Source: Luzula sylvatica (taxonomy: Eukaryota > Streptophyta > Magnoliopsida > Poales > Juncaceae). Taken from it: 64,000 nucleotides of DNA. The notes under the pieces were generated by a model that searched no databases, was not told the DNA's origin, and was given only the letters and a program-made list of their open reading frames with translations. The first letter of the stretch is position 1. Each line of letters starts with the position of its first letter. The position numbers were made by a program, and so were the translations under genes. The DNA lies in contig OX326961.1 of assembly GCA_946800325.1 (NCBI GenBank), forward strand, positions 15,126,215 to 15,190,214, written 5' to 3'. Shown here in pieces: positions 54,498 to 64,000 of this stretch.

Positions 54498-54682
54498 CCT
54501 TCATATCAATTCCTGCGTTAACATTACCCTATTGTCCGTTTTGATTTAATCTTTGACGCAATTGCTCCCCGTGGAACGAATCTATACATTTGCCACTGTG
54601 CAAACATAGATTACAAATTTTGTTGATTGTTCGGGTTTTTACAACGACATATTAAGAACACGCCAAAAACCCGCTCATCAAA

Positions 54683-54700
54683 TGGCGCCGCTGCCGGGGA
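54683..54700 (+). other. Primer-binding site, tRNA-Asp type
   Basis: TGGCGCCGCTGCCGGGGA, two bases after the LTR end. From known families, the 3' end of plant tRNA-Asp is complementary to TGGCGCCGTTGCCGGGGA, so this is a match with one mismatch. This PBS type is characteristic of Athila-like Ty3/gypsy elements. It marks the preceding LTR as a 5' LTR on the + strand. Confidence 0.88.
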
Positions 54701-54810
54701 GCGGTGTTTAAGTCAATATTTTAGATCGAAATTTGAGATTTAAATTCATAAATTTGTTCACTCACTTCTTTGTTCCTTTTGTGACAATCTAGGTGAAGGA
54801 AGAAAGCTTT

Positions 54811-55137
54811 ATGCACAACACAAGATCGCGAAAAGCCGAATTACTTCCGTTTGTCAAGGAAATCGAAAGAAGGAACAAGAGCTCTAAAAAGGGAAAAAAA
54901 CCGACACAAGAAAATCAAGAAGAGCCTCAAACTCAAACTCAAACTCAAACTCAAACTCTTTCTTCTCTAGGGATTTGTAAATCCCGCCAAAAATACAATA
55001 GGCGGGATTTGCAAATCCCGCCAAAAAGACAATTGGCGGGATTTGCAAATCCCGCCAAAAAGATAATAGGGGGGATTTGTAAATCCCGCCAAAAAGACAG
55101 TAGGCGGGATTTGCAAATCCCGCCAAAAACACAATAG
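54811..55137 (+). pseudogene. Start of retroelement gag, broken by satellite
   Basis: The first in-frame ATG after the PBS opens MHNTRSRKAELLPF, then a basic, charged stretch (KEIERRNKSSKKGKK) and a Q/T repeat made by CAAACT hexamers (54929-54958). An N-terminal TRS/TRSR-like motif and basic start are common in gag of plant Ty3/gypsy elements. From codon 53 on (54967) the frame runs into the 34-bp palindromic satellite and ends at TAG (55135-55137) inside it. No capsid, zinc knuckle or pol follows. A longer frame from GTG at 54793 exists but is not a plausible plant start. The product is non-functional; gag identity is inferred from position after LTR and PBS. Confidence 0.65.
54929..54958 (+). 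repeat. CAAACT hexamer microsatellite
   Basis: About five copies of a CAAACT hexamer in the gag fragment, encoding a QT repeat in the gag frame. It directly precedes the point where gag is lost. Confidence 0.85.
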
Positions 55138-55272
55138 GCGGGATCTACAAATCCCGCCAAAAAGACAATAGGCGGGATTTGGAAATCCCGCCAAAAACAC
55201 AATAGGCGGGATTTGCAAATCCCGCCAAAAAGACAATAGGCTGGATTTGCAAATCCCGCCAAAAACACAATT
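54967..55272. repeat. 34-bp palindromic satellite, 9 units
   Basis: Nine units of exactly 34 bp starting at 54967, 55001, 55035, 55069, 55103, 55137, 55171, 55205 and 55239. The first has a degenerate left end that merges with gag (CTAGGG for GGCGGG). Spacers mostly alternate between AAAAACACAATA and AAAAAGACAATA/T, implying a 68-bp dimer. Variation is almost entirely single-base and concentrated at the palindrome centre (GC, GT, GG). Confidence 0.95.
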
Positions 55273-56022
55273 GACATGACCTGACAGGACATTACAGGAC
55301 AGGGATCGACAGGACATGACAGGACACGACAAGACACGACATGACAAGACAGGACATGACAAGACATTACAGGAAATGACAGGACAGGAGATGACAGGAC
55401 ATGACCCGACATGACAGGACATGACAAGACAAGACACGACAAGACACGACACGACACGACATGACCGGAAATGACATGAAACGATAGGACATGACAGGAT
55501 AGGACAGGACAGGAAGGAAATGACAGGACATGACAAGACCTGACATGATAGGACTGGACAGATCATGACACGACAAAACATGATAGGACAGACAAGATAA
55601 TGACATAACAAGATTGCACAAGACAAGACCGGACATGACAGGACCCGACAAGACATGACAGGACAGGACAAGACAAGACATGATAAAGGATATGAGTGGA
55701 CAGCACAAGATCAGGACAGGACAAGAAATGATGTGATATTATATTATATGATATGATAAAGGACTAGACAGGACAGAATATGATAAGAAAGTACATGACA
55801 GGACAGGACCGGACAAGACACGACACGGCAGGACAGGACAGGACAGGACAAGACATGACAATACACGACATGACAGGCCATGACAGGACAGGACCGGACA
55901 AAGACAATGACATGACATGACATGATAGGGCAGGACAATGACAATGACGTGACGTGATGTGATATGACAGGACAGGACAAAACATGACATGACAGGACAT
56001 GACAGGACACGACAGGACAATT
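55273..56022. repeat. GACAGGACAT-type pentamer/decamer satellite, right copy
   Basis: About 750 bp of ACAGG/ACATG/ACACG/ACAAG pentamers. The part about 55384-55803 is nearly identical to window positions 1-430, including the TATTATATTATATGATATG tract (55736-55754). The part 55803-56022 is missing from the left copy. Minus-strand open frames here encode LSCPVMSC-type repeats and are not real proteins. Confidence 0.93.
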
Positions 56023-56804
56023 GGCGGGATTTGCAAATCCCGCCAAAAACACAATAGGCGGGTTTTGCAAATCCCGCCAAAAAGACAATAGGCTGGATTT
56101 GCAAATCCCGCCAAAAACACAATAGGCGGGATTTGCAAATCCCGCCAAAAAGACAATTGGCGGGATTTGGAAATCCCGCCAAAAACACAATAGGCGGGAT
56201 TTGTAAATCCCGCCAAAAAGACAATTGGCGGGATTTGAAAATCCCGCCAAAAACACAATAGGCGGGATTTGTAAATCCCGCCAAAAAGACAATAGGCGGG
56301 ATTTGTAAATCCCGCCAAAAATACAATAGGCGGGATTTGCAAATCCCGCCAAAAACACAATAGGCGGGATTTGTAAATCCCGCCAAAAAGTCAATAGGCG
56401 GGATTTGGAAATCCCGCCAAAAACACAATTGGCGGGATTTGCAAATCCCGCCAACAAGACAATAGGCGGGCTTTGCAAATCCCGCCAAAAACACAATAGG
56501 CGGGATTTGTAAATCCCGCCAAAAAGACAATAGGCGGGATTTGTAAATCCCGCCAATAACACAATTGGCCGGATTTCCAAATCCCGCCAAAAACACAATA
56601 TGCGGGATTTGCAAATCCCGCCAAAAACACAATAGGCGGGATTTGTAAATCCCGCCAAAAAGACAATAGGCGGGATTTGCATATCCCGCCAAAAAGACAA
56701 TAGGCGGGATTTGCAAATCCCGCCCAAAACACAATAGGCGGGATTTGCAAATCCCGCCAAAAAGGCAATAGGCGGGATTTGTAAATCCCGCCAAAAACAC
56801 AATA
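56023..56804. repeat. 34-bp palindromic satellite, 23 units
   Basis: Twenty-three units start at 56023 and every 34 bp to 56771, keeping exact phase over 782 bp. Each is GGCGGGATTTG plus complement (22 bp) and a 12-bp spacer. Substitutions are sparse and mostly at the centre base, giving GC, GT, GG or GA. Each unit carries one TTTGGCGG on the minus strand, across the spacer-palindrome boundary. Minus-strand frames are stop-free in all three phases, producing spurious 34-residue-repeat proteins of up to 361 codons. Confidence 0.97.
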
Positions 56805-57489
56805 GGAGAAAACCTCCGAGTCACGGTCTCAACACAACTTCACAAGTCCCGAAAGGAGAAAATCCCCGAGTCACGGTATAGTCTCGAGAAGGGTCGATTC
56901 GCCGAAAGGAAGGATATCCAAGTCACGGTCGAATCTCCCGAACAATTGAGTAGGATCTTGAATGGTTCTTGATGTTCTTGACGGTTCTTGGAAGTTCTTG
57001 AGAGGGAGAGAGAAGAGAGAGAGAATAAAAGTGCTCCAAGGAGCGTAACTCTGCCCATAGGCCTTGGGGTCTTATTTATAGTGTCATTGGGGCTTTCTCA
57101 TTGGCCGAGAGATGGGTGAGAGGATTGAGGGTAGTTGGGGGTGGTAGGTGAGGTAGGTGGGGCTGTAGAGTGGCAATTGTGTGAGTGGTTTTCGAGTAGA
57201 GTTTGGTGCAATCTCTTATGTTGATGACTATTTGCCTTCTCCTTCACACGTGTACCGAATTGGTCGGTATGATATATCGATTTTAACGGCGCGAGGAGAC
57301 GAAGGCAACTACACTCTTTGATTGTCAAGAATTTCCCCCTAAAACCTGTAATTAAGCAATAAAACACACATAGTGAAGAAATATTCTTGTTATCTCAAAT
57401 ATGAACAATTGTATATATAAAGTTGTGATTCAAAAGGGCTAAAATCCCCAAATTAGATATTAAAAAGGTGCTTTATTTTCCCCTTATCA
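56805..57489 (-). mobile_element. Truncated 3' LTR of a second retroelement family
   Basis: On the minus strand it begins TGATAAGGGG at 57489, next to a polypurine tract, and contains the block GGGATTTTAGCCCTTTTGAAT, a CCAAT (57093-57097), TATAAATAA (57072-57080) and a CT-rich patch (57000-57026). It is related to, but distinct from, the TGATGTGAGG family. It carries about three copies of a GAGTCACGGT-containing repeat (near 56820, 56867 and 56920). It is cut at 56805 by the 34-bp satellite, so its LTR 3' end is missing. Minus-strand open frames at 56840-57367 lie inside the LTR and are not genes. Confidence 0.85.
57072..57080 (-). promoter_or_regulatory. LTR TATA box
   Basis: TATAAATAA on the minus strand, ~410 bp from the LTR start at 57489, the same distance as in the solo LTR. 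A GA-rich (CT on the minus strand) patch lies ~50 bp downstream at 57000-57026. Confidence 0.6.
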
Positions 57490-57506
57490 AATACCCCCAC
57501 ACTTAA
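57490..57506 (-). other. Polypurine tract
   Basis: On the minus strand TTAAGTGTGGGGGTATT abuts the LTR start TGATAAGG. A G-rich tract directly 5' of an LTR is the plus-strand primer site, so 56805-57489 is a 3' LTR and internal element DNA lies at higher coordinates. Confidence 0.75.
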
Positions 57507-57955
57507 ACTCTTGATCGTCCTCGATCAATTGGAGAATAAAAGTCAAATACAAAAGAGAATCGCATAAGATTTTGTTGAAATTATATTCGCTGTCTCAAAA
57601 ACTCATTTCAAAAAGCAATTAGTTCACTAACATTTGGAGAGATAATGGTCAATCAAAGATAGAAACTATTTCGAATAAAAATCACAAATTCAAAAGAGTT
57701 GTTAGATCAATTAACCTCAACCGAAAAAGATGATTAAACACCATCATTCAACCCTTTTCATTCCATAATTCACAAAGATTTTCATCAAAAAGTTTAAGAG
57801 AGAACCAATTATTCCGTTTTGCAAAAATCATTTATTCAATGTAAATTGTCACTTTTTAAATCGTTCGGTACTTTAGTACTTGGTTCCTATTCGGTTTCAA
57901 CTAATTCCCCCAATTGCAACGCCCTCAATCCATCATTTGAAAGACTGAAACTATA
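57507..57955 (-). mobile_element. 3' internal noncoding region of the retroelement
   Basis: About 450 bp of AT-rich, non-repetitive DNA upstream (in element orientation) of the polypurine tract. It has no open frame of note and no integrase or envelope-like motif. A long 3' noncoding region is usual in Athila/Tat-type elements. It is truncated at about 57955, where CTAA satellite resumes; no target-site duplication can be shown. Confidence 0.65.
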
Positions 57956-57990
57956 TAACTATCAAACTAACTACCTTCTTACATAAATAT

Positions 57991-58039
<49 letters not shown>

Positions 58040-58643
58040 GACTAACTAACTAACTACCTTCCTACATACCCACTAACTAACTAACTACCTAACTAACTAA
58101 CTAACTATTTACCTTTTTATTTAACTTAACTAACTGACAACCATCTTATATACATATTAACTAACTAACTAACCAACTAACTAGCTAACTAACTAACTAA
58201 CTAACTCATTAGCTAACTGACTAACTAACTAGTTACCTTCCTACTTATACCCACTACCTAACTAATTTACTAACTAACTCACTAACTAACTAACTAATTA
58301 ACTAACTAACTAACTAACTAACTACTAGCAAACTAATTAACTAACTGCCTTTCTACATACATATTAACTAACCAACTAACTAGATAACTAACTAACTTAC
58401 TAACTAACCAACTAACTACATACCCAATAACTAACTAACTAACTAATTAACTACATAACTAACTAACTGACTACTAGCTAAGTAGCTAGCTAACTAACTA
58501 ACTAACTACATACCTTCCTGCATACCCACGAACTAACTAACTAAATAAGTAACTAACTACTAGCTGACTAACTAACTAACTAACTAACTAACTAAATAAC
58601 TAACTAATTGACTAACTTACTAACTAACTAACTAACTAATAGA

Positions 58644-58674
<31 letters not shown>

Positions 58675-58906
58675 TTAACTAACTAACTTCCTTCTTATAT
58701 ACATATTAACTAACAAACTAACAAACTAACTAACTAATTAACTAAGTAACTAACTAACTAGCTACCTTCCTACAAACCCACTAACTAATTAATGTACTAA
58801 CTAACTAACTAACTAACTAATTAACTAACTAACTAGATAACTTACAACTAGCTAACTAACCGACTAACTAACTTCCTTCCAACATACCTATTCACTAACT
58901 AACTAC

Positions 58907-58938
<32 letters not shown>

Positions 58939-59092
58939 TTAACTAACTATCTAACTATCTAACTAACTACCTTCTTACGTAAATATTAACTAACTAACTA
59001 ACTAACTAACTAGCTAATTAACTAACAACCTAACTAACTAAATAACTAACTAACTGACTAACTAACTTGCTAACAAATTAACTAACTAACTC

Positions 59093-59123
<31 letters not shown>

Positions 59124-59696
59124 TCCTACATACCTATTAACTAACTAACTAACTTACTAACTAATTGACTAACTAACTAACTAACTAACGACCCTCCTAC
59201 CTACCCACTAGCTAACTAATAAATTGGATAACTAACTAATTAACTAACTAACTAACTTAATAATAGATAACTAACTAACTAACAAACAAACTAACTAACT
59301 AACTAACTATTTAACTAAGAAACTAACTACCTTCTTATATGCATATTAACTAACAAACTAACTAACTAACGAATTAACTAACTAACTAACTAACTAGCTA
59401 ACTAACAAACAAACAAACTAACTAACTAACTATTTAACTATGAAACTAACTACCTTCTTATATGCATATTAACTAACATACTAACTAACAAACGAATTAA
59501 CTAACTGACTAACTAACTAGCTAACTAACAAGATAACTACTAGCCAACTAACTAACTAACTGATTAACTTACTAACTTACTAACTAACTAACTAACTAAC
59601 TACTAGCTCACTAACTAACTAAGTAACTAACTAACTAGCTAACTGACTAACTAACTATCTAATTAATGAACTAATTAACTAACAAACTAACTAACC

Positions 59697-59731
<35 letters not shown>

Positions 59732-60080
59732 CACTAGCTAACTAACTAACTAACAAATTAACTAACTTACTAACTAACTACCTTCATACATACCTATTAA
59801 CTAACTAATTAACTAACTACCTAACTTACTAATTAACTAACTACCTTCCTACAAACCCACTAACTAAACAACTAAATAATTAAGTAACTAACTAACTAAC
59901 TAACTAACTAACAATTTTCCTACATTCCTATTAACTAACTAACTAACTAACACACTAATTAACTAACTAACTAACTACCTACGTTCCTACATACCCACTA
60001 ACTAACTAACTAAATAACTAACTAACAAACTACTAGCTAACTAACTAACTAACTAACTTCCTTTTTATATACATATTAAC

Positions 60081-60115
<35 letters not shown>

Positions 60116-60481
60116 TTAACTAACTAACTAACTAACTAGCTACCTTCCTACATACCCACTAACTAATTAATTTACTAACTAACTAACTAACTAATTAACT
60201 AACTAACTAGATAACTTACAACTAGCTAACTAACCGACTAACTAAATTCCTTCCAACATACCTATTCACTAACTAACTACCTAACTAACTAACTAACTAC
60301 TAGAAAACTAACTAACTAACTAACTAATTAACTACCTATCTAACTATCTAACTAACTACCTTCTTACATAAATATTAACTAACTAACTAACTAACTTACT
60401 AGCTAATTAACTAACAACCAAACTAACTAACTAACTTACTAACTAACTAACTAACTAGCTAACTAATTAACTAATTAACTC

Positions 60482-60516
<35 letters not shown>

Positions 60517-61136
60517 TCCTACATACCTATTAACTAACTAACTAACTTACTAACTAATTGACTAACTAATAAATTGAATAACTAACTAATTAACTAACTA
60601 ACTAACTTACTAATAGATAACTAACTAACTAACAAACTAACTAACTAACTACCTAACTATTTTACTATGAAACTAACTACCTTCTTATATGCATATTAAC
60701 TAACAAACTAACTAACTAACGAATTAACTAACTGACTAACTAACTAGCTAACTAACAAGATAACTACTAGCTAACTAACTAACTGACTCACTAACAAACT
60801 ACTAGCTCACTAACTAACAAATTAACTAACTAGTTAACTAGCTAACTAACTACCTCACTAACTAATTACCTAACTACCTTCCTACAAACCCACTAACTAA
60901 CTAACTAACTAACTAACTAATTAACAAACTCACTAACTAACTAACTATCTTCCTACATACCATTTACCTAACTAACTAACTAACTAATTAACTAACTAAC
61001 TAACTAACTAACTACCTTCCAACATACCCACTAACTAACTAACTAACAAACTATCTAACTAACTACTAGCTAACTAAGTAACTAATTAACTGAATAACTA
61101 ACTAATTAACTAACTACCTAATAGATAACTAACTAG

Positions 61137-61168
<32 letters not shown>

Positions 61169-61657
61169 TTAACTAACTATCTAACTAACTAACTACCTTC
61201 TACATACATATAAACTAACTAACTAAATAACTACCAAACTAACTAACTCGCTAAATAACTATATAACTAACTAACTAACTAACTACTAGCTAACCAGCTA
61301 ACTAACTAAGTAACTAACTAACTAACTAAGTAACCAACTAACTAACTAAATAACTGACTTATTAACTAACTAACTAACTAACTACCTTCCTACATACCCA
61401 CTAAATAACTAACTAACTCGCTAACTCACTAACTAACTACTAGCTAACTAACTAACTAACTAACTAGTTGACTAACTAACTAACTAGTTGACTAACTACT
61501 AGGTAACTAACTAACTAACTAACTAACTGACTAACTGACCATCTAACTAAATAATTAACTACCTTCGTACATACATATTAACTAACTAACTTACTAAAGA
61601 ATTAACTAACTACCTAACTAACTAAATAACTAACCAACTAACTGACTAATAGGTAAC

Positions 61658-61710
<53 letters not shown>

Positions 61711-61844
61711 GACTTACTAACTACCTACTAGATTACTAACGAACTAACTTACTAACTGACTAAATAACTAACTAACTAACTACTAGCTAACAAAGTAACT
61801 AACTGATTAACTAACTAACTTGCTAACTAATTAACTACTAGCTC

Positions 61845-61892
<48 letters not shown>

Positions 61893-62205
61893 CCGTCATA
61901 CATACCTATTAATTAACTAACTAACTAACTACCTACCTACAAACCCACTAACTAACTAAATAACTAACTAACTAACTTCCTACATACCTATTGACTAACA
62001 TACTAACTGACTAACTAACTAATTAACTAACTAACTAACTAATTACCTTCCTACATACCCACTACCTATCTAACTGACTAACTAACTAACTGACTACTAA
62101 CTATGTAACTAACAAACTAACTAACTAACGAACTAACTAAATAATTAGCTAACTAATTAATTAACTAACTACCTTCATACATACCTAATTAACTAACTAA
62201 CTAAC
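57956..62205 (+). repeat. CTAA satellite, forward orientation, right block
   Basis: Punctuated CTAA array resuming with CTACCTTCTTACATAAATATTAAC-type motif. It follows the usual module order to about 60800. Then it takes the looser arrangement seen at 47404-49238 (motifs such as TATCTTCCTACATACC and CGTCATACATACCTATT). It ends at the AACTAGTT strand switch. No gene is seen. Confidence 0.93.
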
Positions 62206-62884
62206 TAGTTAGTTAGAGAGCTAGTAGTTAGTTAGTTAGTAAGTTAGTTAGTTAGTTAGTTAGTTAATATGTATATAAGAAGGAAGTTAGTTAGTTAAAT
62301 AGTTAGTTAGTTAGTTAATTGTCTATTTGTTAGTTAGTCAGTTAGTTAGTTAGTTATCTATTTGTTAGTTAGTTAGTTAGTTAGTTAGTTAGTCAATTAG
62401 TTAGTTATTTAGTTAGCTCGTTAGTTAGTTAGTCAGCCAGTAGTTAGTTAGTTATTTAGTTAGTTAAATAGTGGGTATGCAGGTAGGTAGGTAGTTAGTT
62501 AGTTAGTTAGTTAGTTAGCTACTTAGCAAGTGGTCAGTTAGTTAGTTATGTAGTTAATTAGTTAGTTAATTAGTTAGTTAGTTAGTGGGTATGTAGTTAG
62601 TTGGTTAGTTAATAAGTTAGTTTGATATCTAGTAGTTAGTTAGTTAGTTAATTAGTTAGTTAGTTAGTTAATATGTATGTAGAAAGGTGATTAGTTAATA
62701 TGTATGTAGAAAGTTAGTTAGTTAGTTAGTTAGTGGGTATGTAGTTAGTTGGTTAGTTAATAAGTTAGTTAGTTATCTAGTAGTTAGTTAGTTAATTACT
62801 TAGTTAGTTAGTGACTTAGTTAGTAAATTAGTTATGTAGTGGGTATACGTAGGAAGGTAGCTAGTTTGTTTGTCAGTTAGCTAA

Positions 62885-62922
<38 letters not shown>

Positions 62923-64000
62923 GGTTAGTTAGTTAGTTAATATGTATATAAGAAGGTTGTTTGTTAGTTAAGTTAAATAAAAAGGTTAATAATTAGTTAG
63001 TTAGTTAGGCAGTGGGTATGTAGGAAGGTAGTTAGTTAGTTAGTTAGTTAGTCAGTTAGTTAGTTAGTTAGTTAGTTAGTTAGGTTGTTAGTTAATTAGT
63101 CAGTTAGTTAGTTAGTTAGTTAGTTAATATTTATGAAAGAAGGTAGTTAGTTAGATAGTTAGTTAATTAGTTCGTTAGTTAGTTAGTTAGTTATCTAGTA
63201 GTTAGTTAGTTAGTTAGGTAGTTAGTTAGTGAATAGATATGTTGGAAGGAAGTTAGTTAGTCGGTTAGTTAGCTAGTAGTAAGTTATCTAGTTGGTTAGT
63301 TAATTAATTAGTTAGTTAGTTAGTAAATTAATTAGTTAGTGGGTATGTAGGAAGGTAGCTAGTTAGTTAGTTAGTTAGTTAATTAGTTAGTTAGTTTGTT
63401 TGTTTGTTAGTTAGTTTGTTAATATGTATATAAGAAGGAAGTTAGTTAGTTAAATTGTTAGTTAGTTAGTTAGTTATCTGTTAGTTAGTTATTCAATTAG
63501 TTAGTTATTTAGTGAGTTAGTTAGTTAGTTAGTTAGCTAGTAGTTTGTTAGTTAGTTATTTAGTTACTTAGTTAGTGGGTATGTAGGAACGTAGGTGGTT
63601 AGTTAGTTAGTTAGTTATCTAGTAGTTAGTTAATTAGTTAGTTAGTTAATAGGTATGTTGGAAGGTAGTTAGTTAGTCGGTTAGTTGGCTAGTAGTAAGT
63701 AAGCTGGTTAGTTAGTTAATTAGTTAGTTAATTAGTTAGTAAATTAATTAGTTAGTGGGTATGTAGGAAGGTAGCTAGTTAGTTAGTTAGTTAGTTAGTT
63801 AGTTAATTAGTTTGTTAGTTTGTTTGTTTGTTAGTTAGTATGTTAATATGTATATAAGAAGGAAGTTAGTTAGTTAAATTGTTGGTTAGTTAGTTAGTTA
63901 TCTATTAGTTAGTTATTCAATTAGTTAGTTATTTAGTTAGTTAGTTAGTTAGTTAGCTAGTAGTTTGTTAGTTAGTTATTTAGTTAGTTAGTTAGTGGGT
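62206..64000 (-). repeat. CTAA satellite, inverted block (GTTA orientation), right edge
   Basis: GTTA repeat with reversed punctuation motifs, continuing to the window edge. Module order is the reverse of the forward array: AATATGTATATAAGAAGGAAG, GGGTATGCAGG, AATATGTATGTAGAAAGG, the AT-rich AAGTTAAATAAAAAGG module near 62965, AATATTTATGAAAGAAGG, ATATGTTGGAAGG. This is the third inverted block and was probably derived from the same source as the other two. Confidence 0.93.

Larger units (their letters stand above)
53276..54680 (+). mobile_element. 5' LTR of a Ty3/gypsy (Athila-like) retroelement
   Basis: 1405 bp, starting TGATG and ending CATCA, followed after AA by a primer-binding site. It shares with the solo LTR the start, GGGATTTTAGCCC block, CCAAT (53663-53667), TATA (53687-53694), CT tract and the region of AACGG pairs (54223-54497). 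Two differences stand out. The CT tract is expanded to a pure (TC)n of ~64 bp (53738-53801). The ~340 bp that follow CACTTCGGCTAAGG in the solo LTR are replaced by two and a half units of the 34-bp palindromic satellite (53942-54037). The element then runs into a truncated gag and is cut off at 54967 by more of the same satellite. No 3' LTR of this copy is in the window. Confidence 0.9.

Noticed and set aside
54951..55708. Minus-strand frames of 113-234 codons rich in SCPVMSC/LSCRV
   Set aside because: Translation of ACAGG/ACATG pentamers; low complexity, several frames open at once, no start context or domain.
56023..56804. CRISPR-like array (repeat of ~22 bp with 12-bp spacers)
   Set aside because: Spacers are nearly identical A-rich sequence rather than unique, they are far too short, there are no cas genes, and the context is plant nuclear DNA.
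55739..56824. Minus-strand frames of 361 and 352 codons with a 34-residue repeat
   Set aside because: They come from the 34-bp palindromic satellite and pentamer satellite, which lack stops on this strand. All three frames are open with the same repeat, which is not seen in real coding DNA.
56840..57367. Minus-strand frames of 72 and 89 codons
   Set aside because: They are inside the truncated 3' LTR and cross its promoter region.

Overview
The window is plant nuclear heterochromatin. It holds no complete host gene and no rRNA, tRNA or prokaryote-type operon that I can recognise. The plant assignment rests on the LTR retroelement pieces: TG...CA long terminal repeats of 1.4-1.6 kb, a 5-bp target-site duplication, a primer-binding site complementary to plant tRNA-Asp (the type used by Athila-like Ty3/gypsy elements), and plant-style core promoters (CCAAT, TATAAATA, then a pyrimidine-rich patch). 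The species cannot be named from this sequence.

Layout. 1-593: a GACAGGACAT-type pentamer/decamer satellite followed by a 34-bp palindromic satellite. 594-1130: single-copy-looking AT-rich DNA with a TATA motif, ending in CGTATC-rich palindromic DNA. 1131-49238, 50868-52922 and 57956-64000: a very large satellite built on the tetramer CTAA. About every 60-200 bp it is punctuated by a ~20-bp non-CTAA motif related to CTACCTTCCTACATACCCAC. The punctuation motifs fall into about a dozen classes that recur in a fixed cyclic order, giving higher-order repeats of ~1.6, ~2.5 and ~3.4 kb. The array changes strand at about 22316, 28980, 40496, 47074 and 62206. A block of ~18.6 kb (about 10650-29309) is tandemly duplicated as 29310-47404, including an embedded LTR fragment (18704-19565 and 37319-38176).

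49244-50862 is a solo LTR with target-site duplication AATAC. 52923-57955 is a composite: a 353-bp LTR piece, then a second LTR (53276-54680) with PBS and the start of gag on the + strand. This is interrupted by 9 units of the 34-bp palindrome, ~750 bp of pentamer satellite and 23 more palindrome units, then a truncated minus-strand LTR of another family with its polypurine tract and 3' internal DNA.

How it fits together: nothing here looks like a working pathway. The region records satellite amplification, inversion, tandem duplication and retroelement insertion followed by LTR-LTR recombination. The most unusual items are the ordered punctuation code of the CTAA satellite, the strand switches and large imperfect palindrome near 47.1 kb, the strictly phased 34-bp palindromic satellite that also sits inside a retroelement LTR, and clusters of AACGG inverted pairs in the LTRs. 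Long open frames in the pentamer and 34-bp satellites are artefacts of stop-free repeat sequence.
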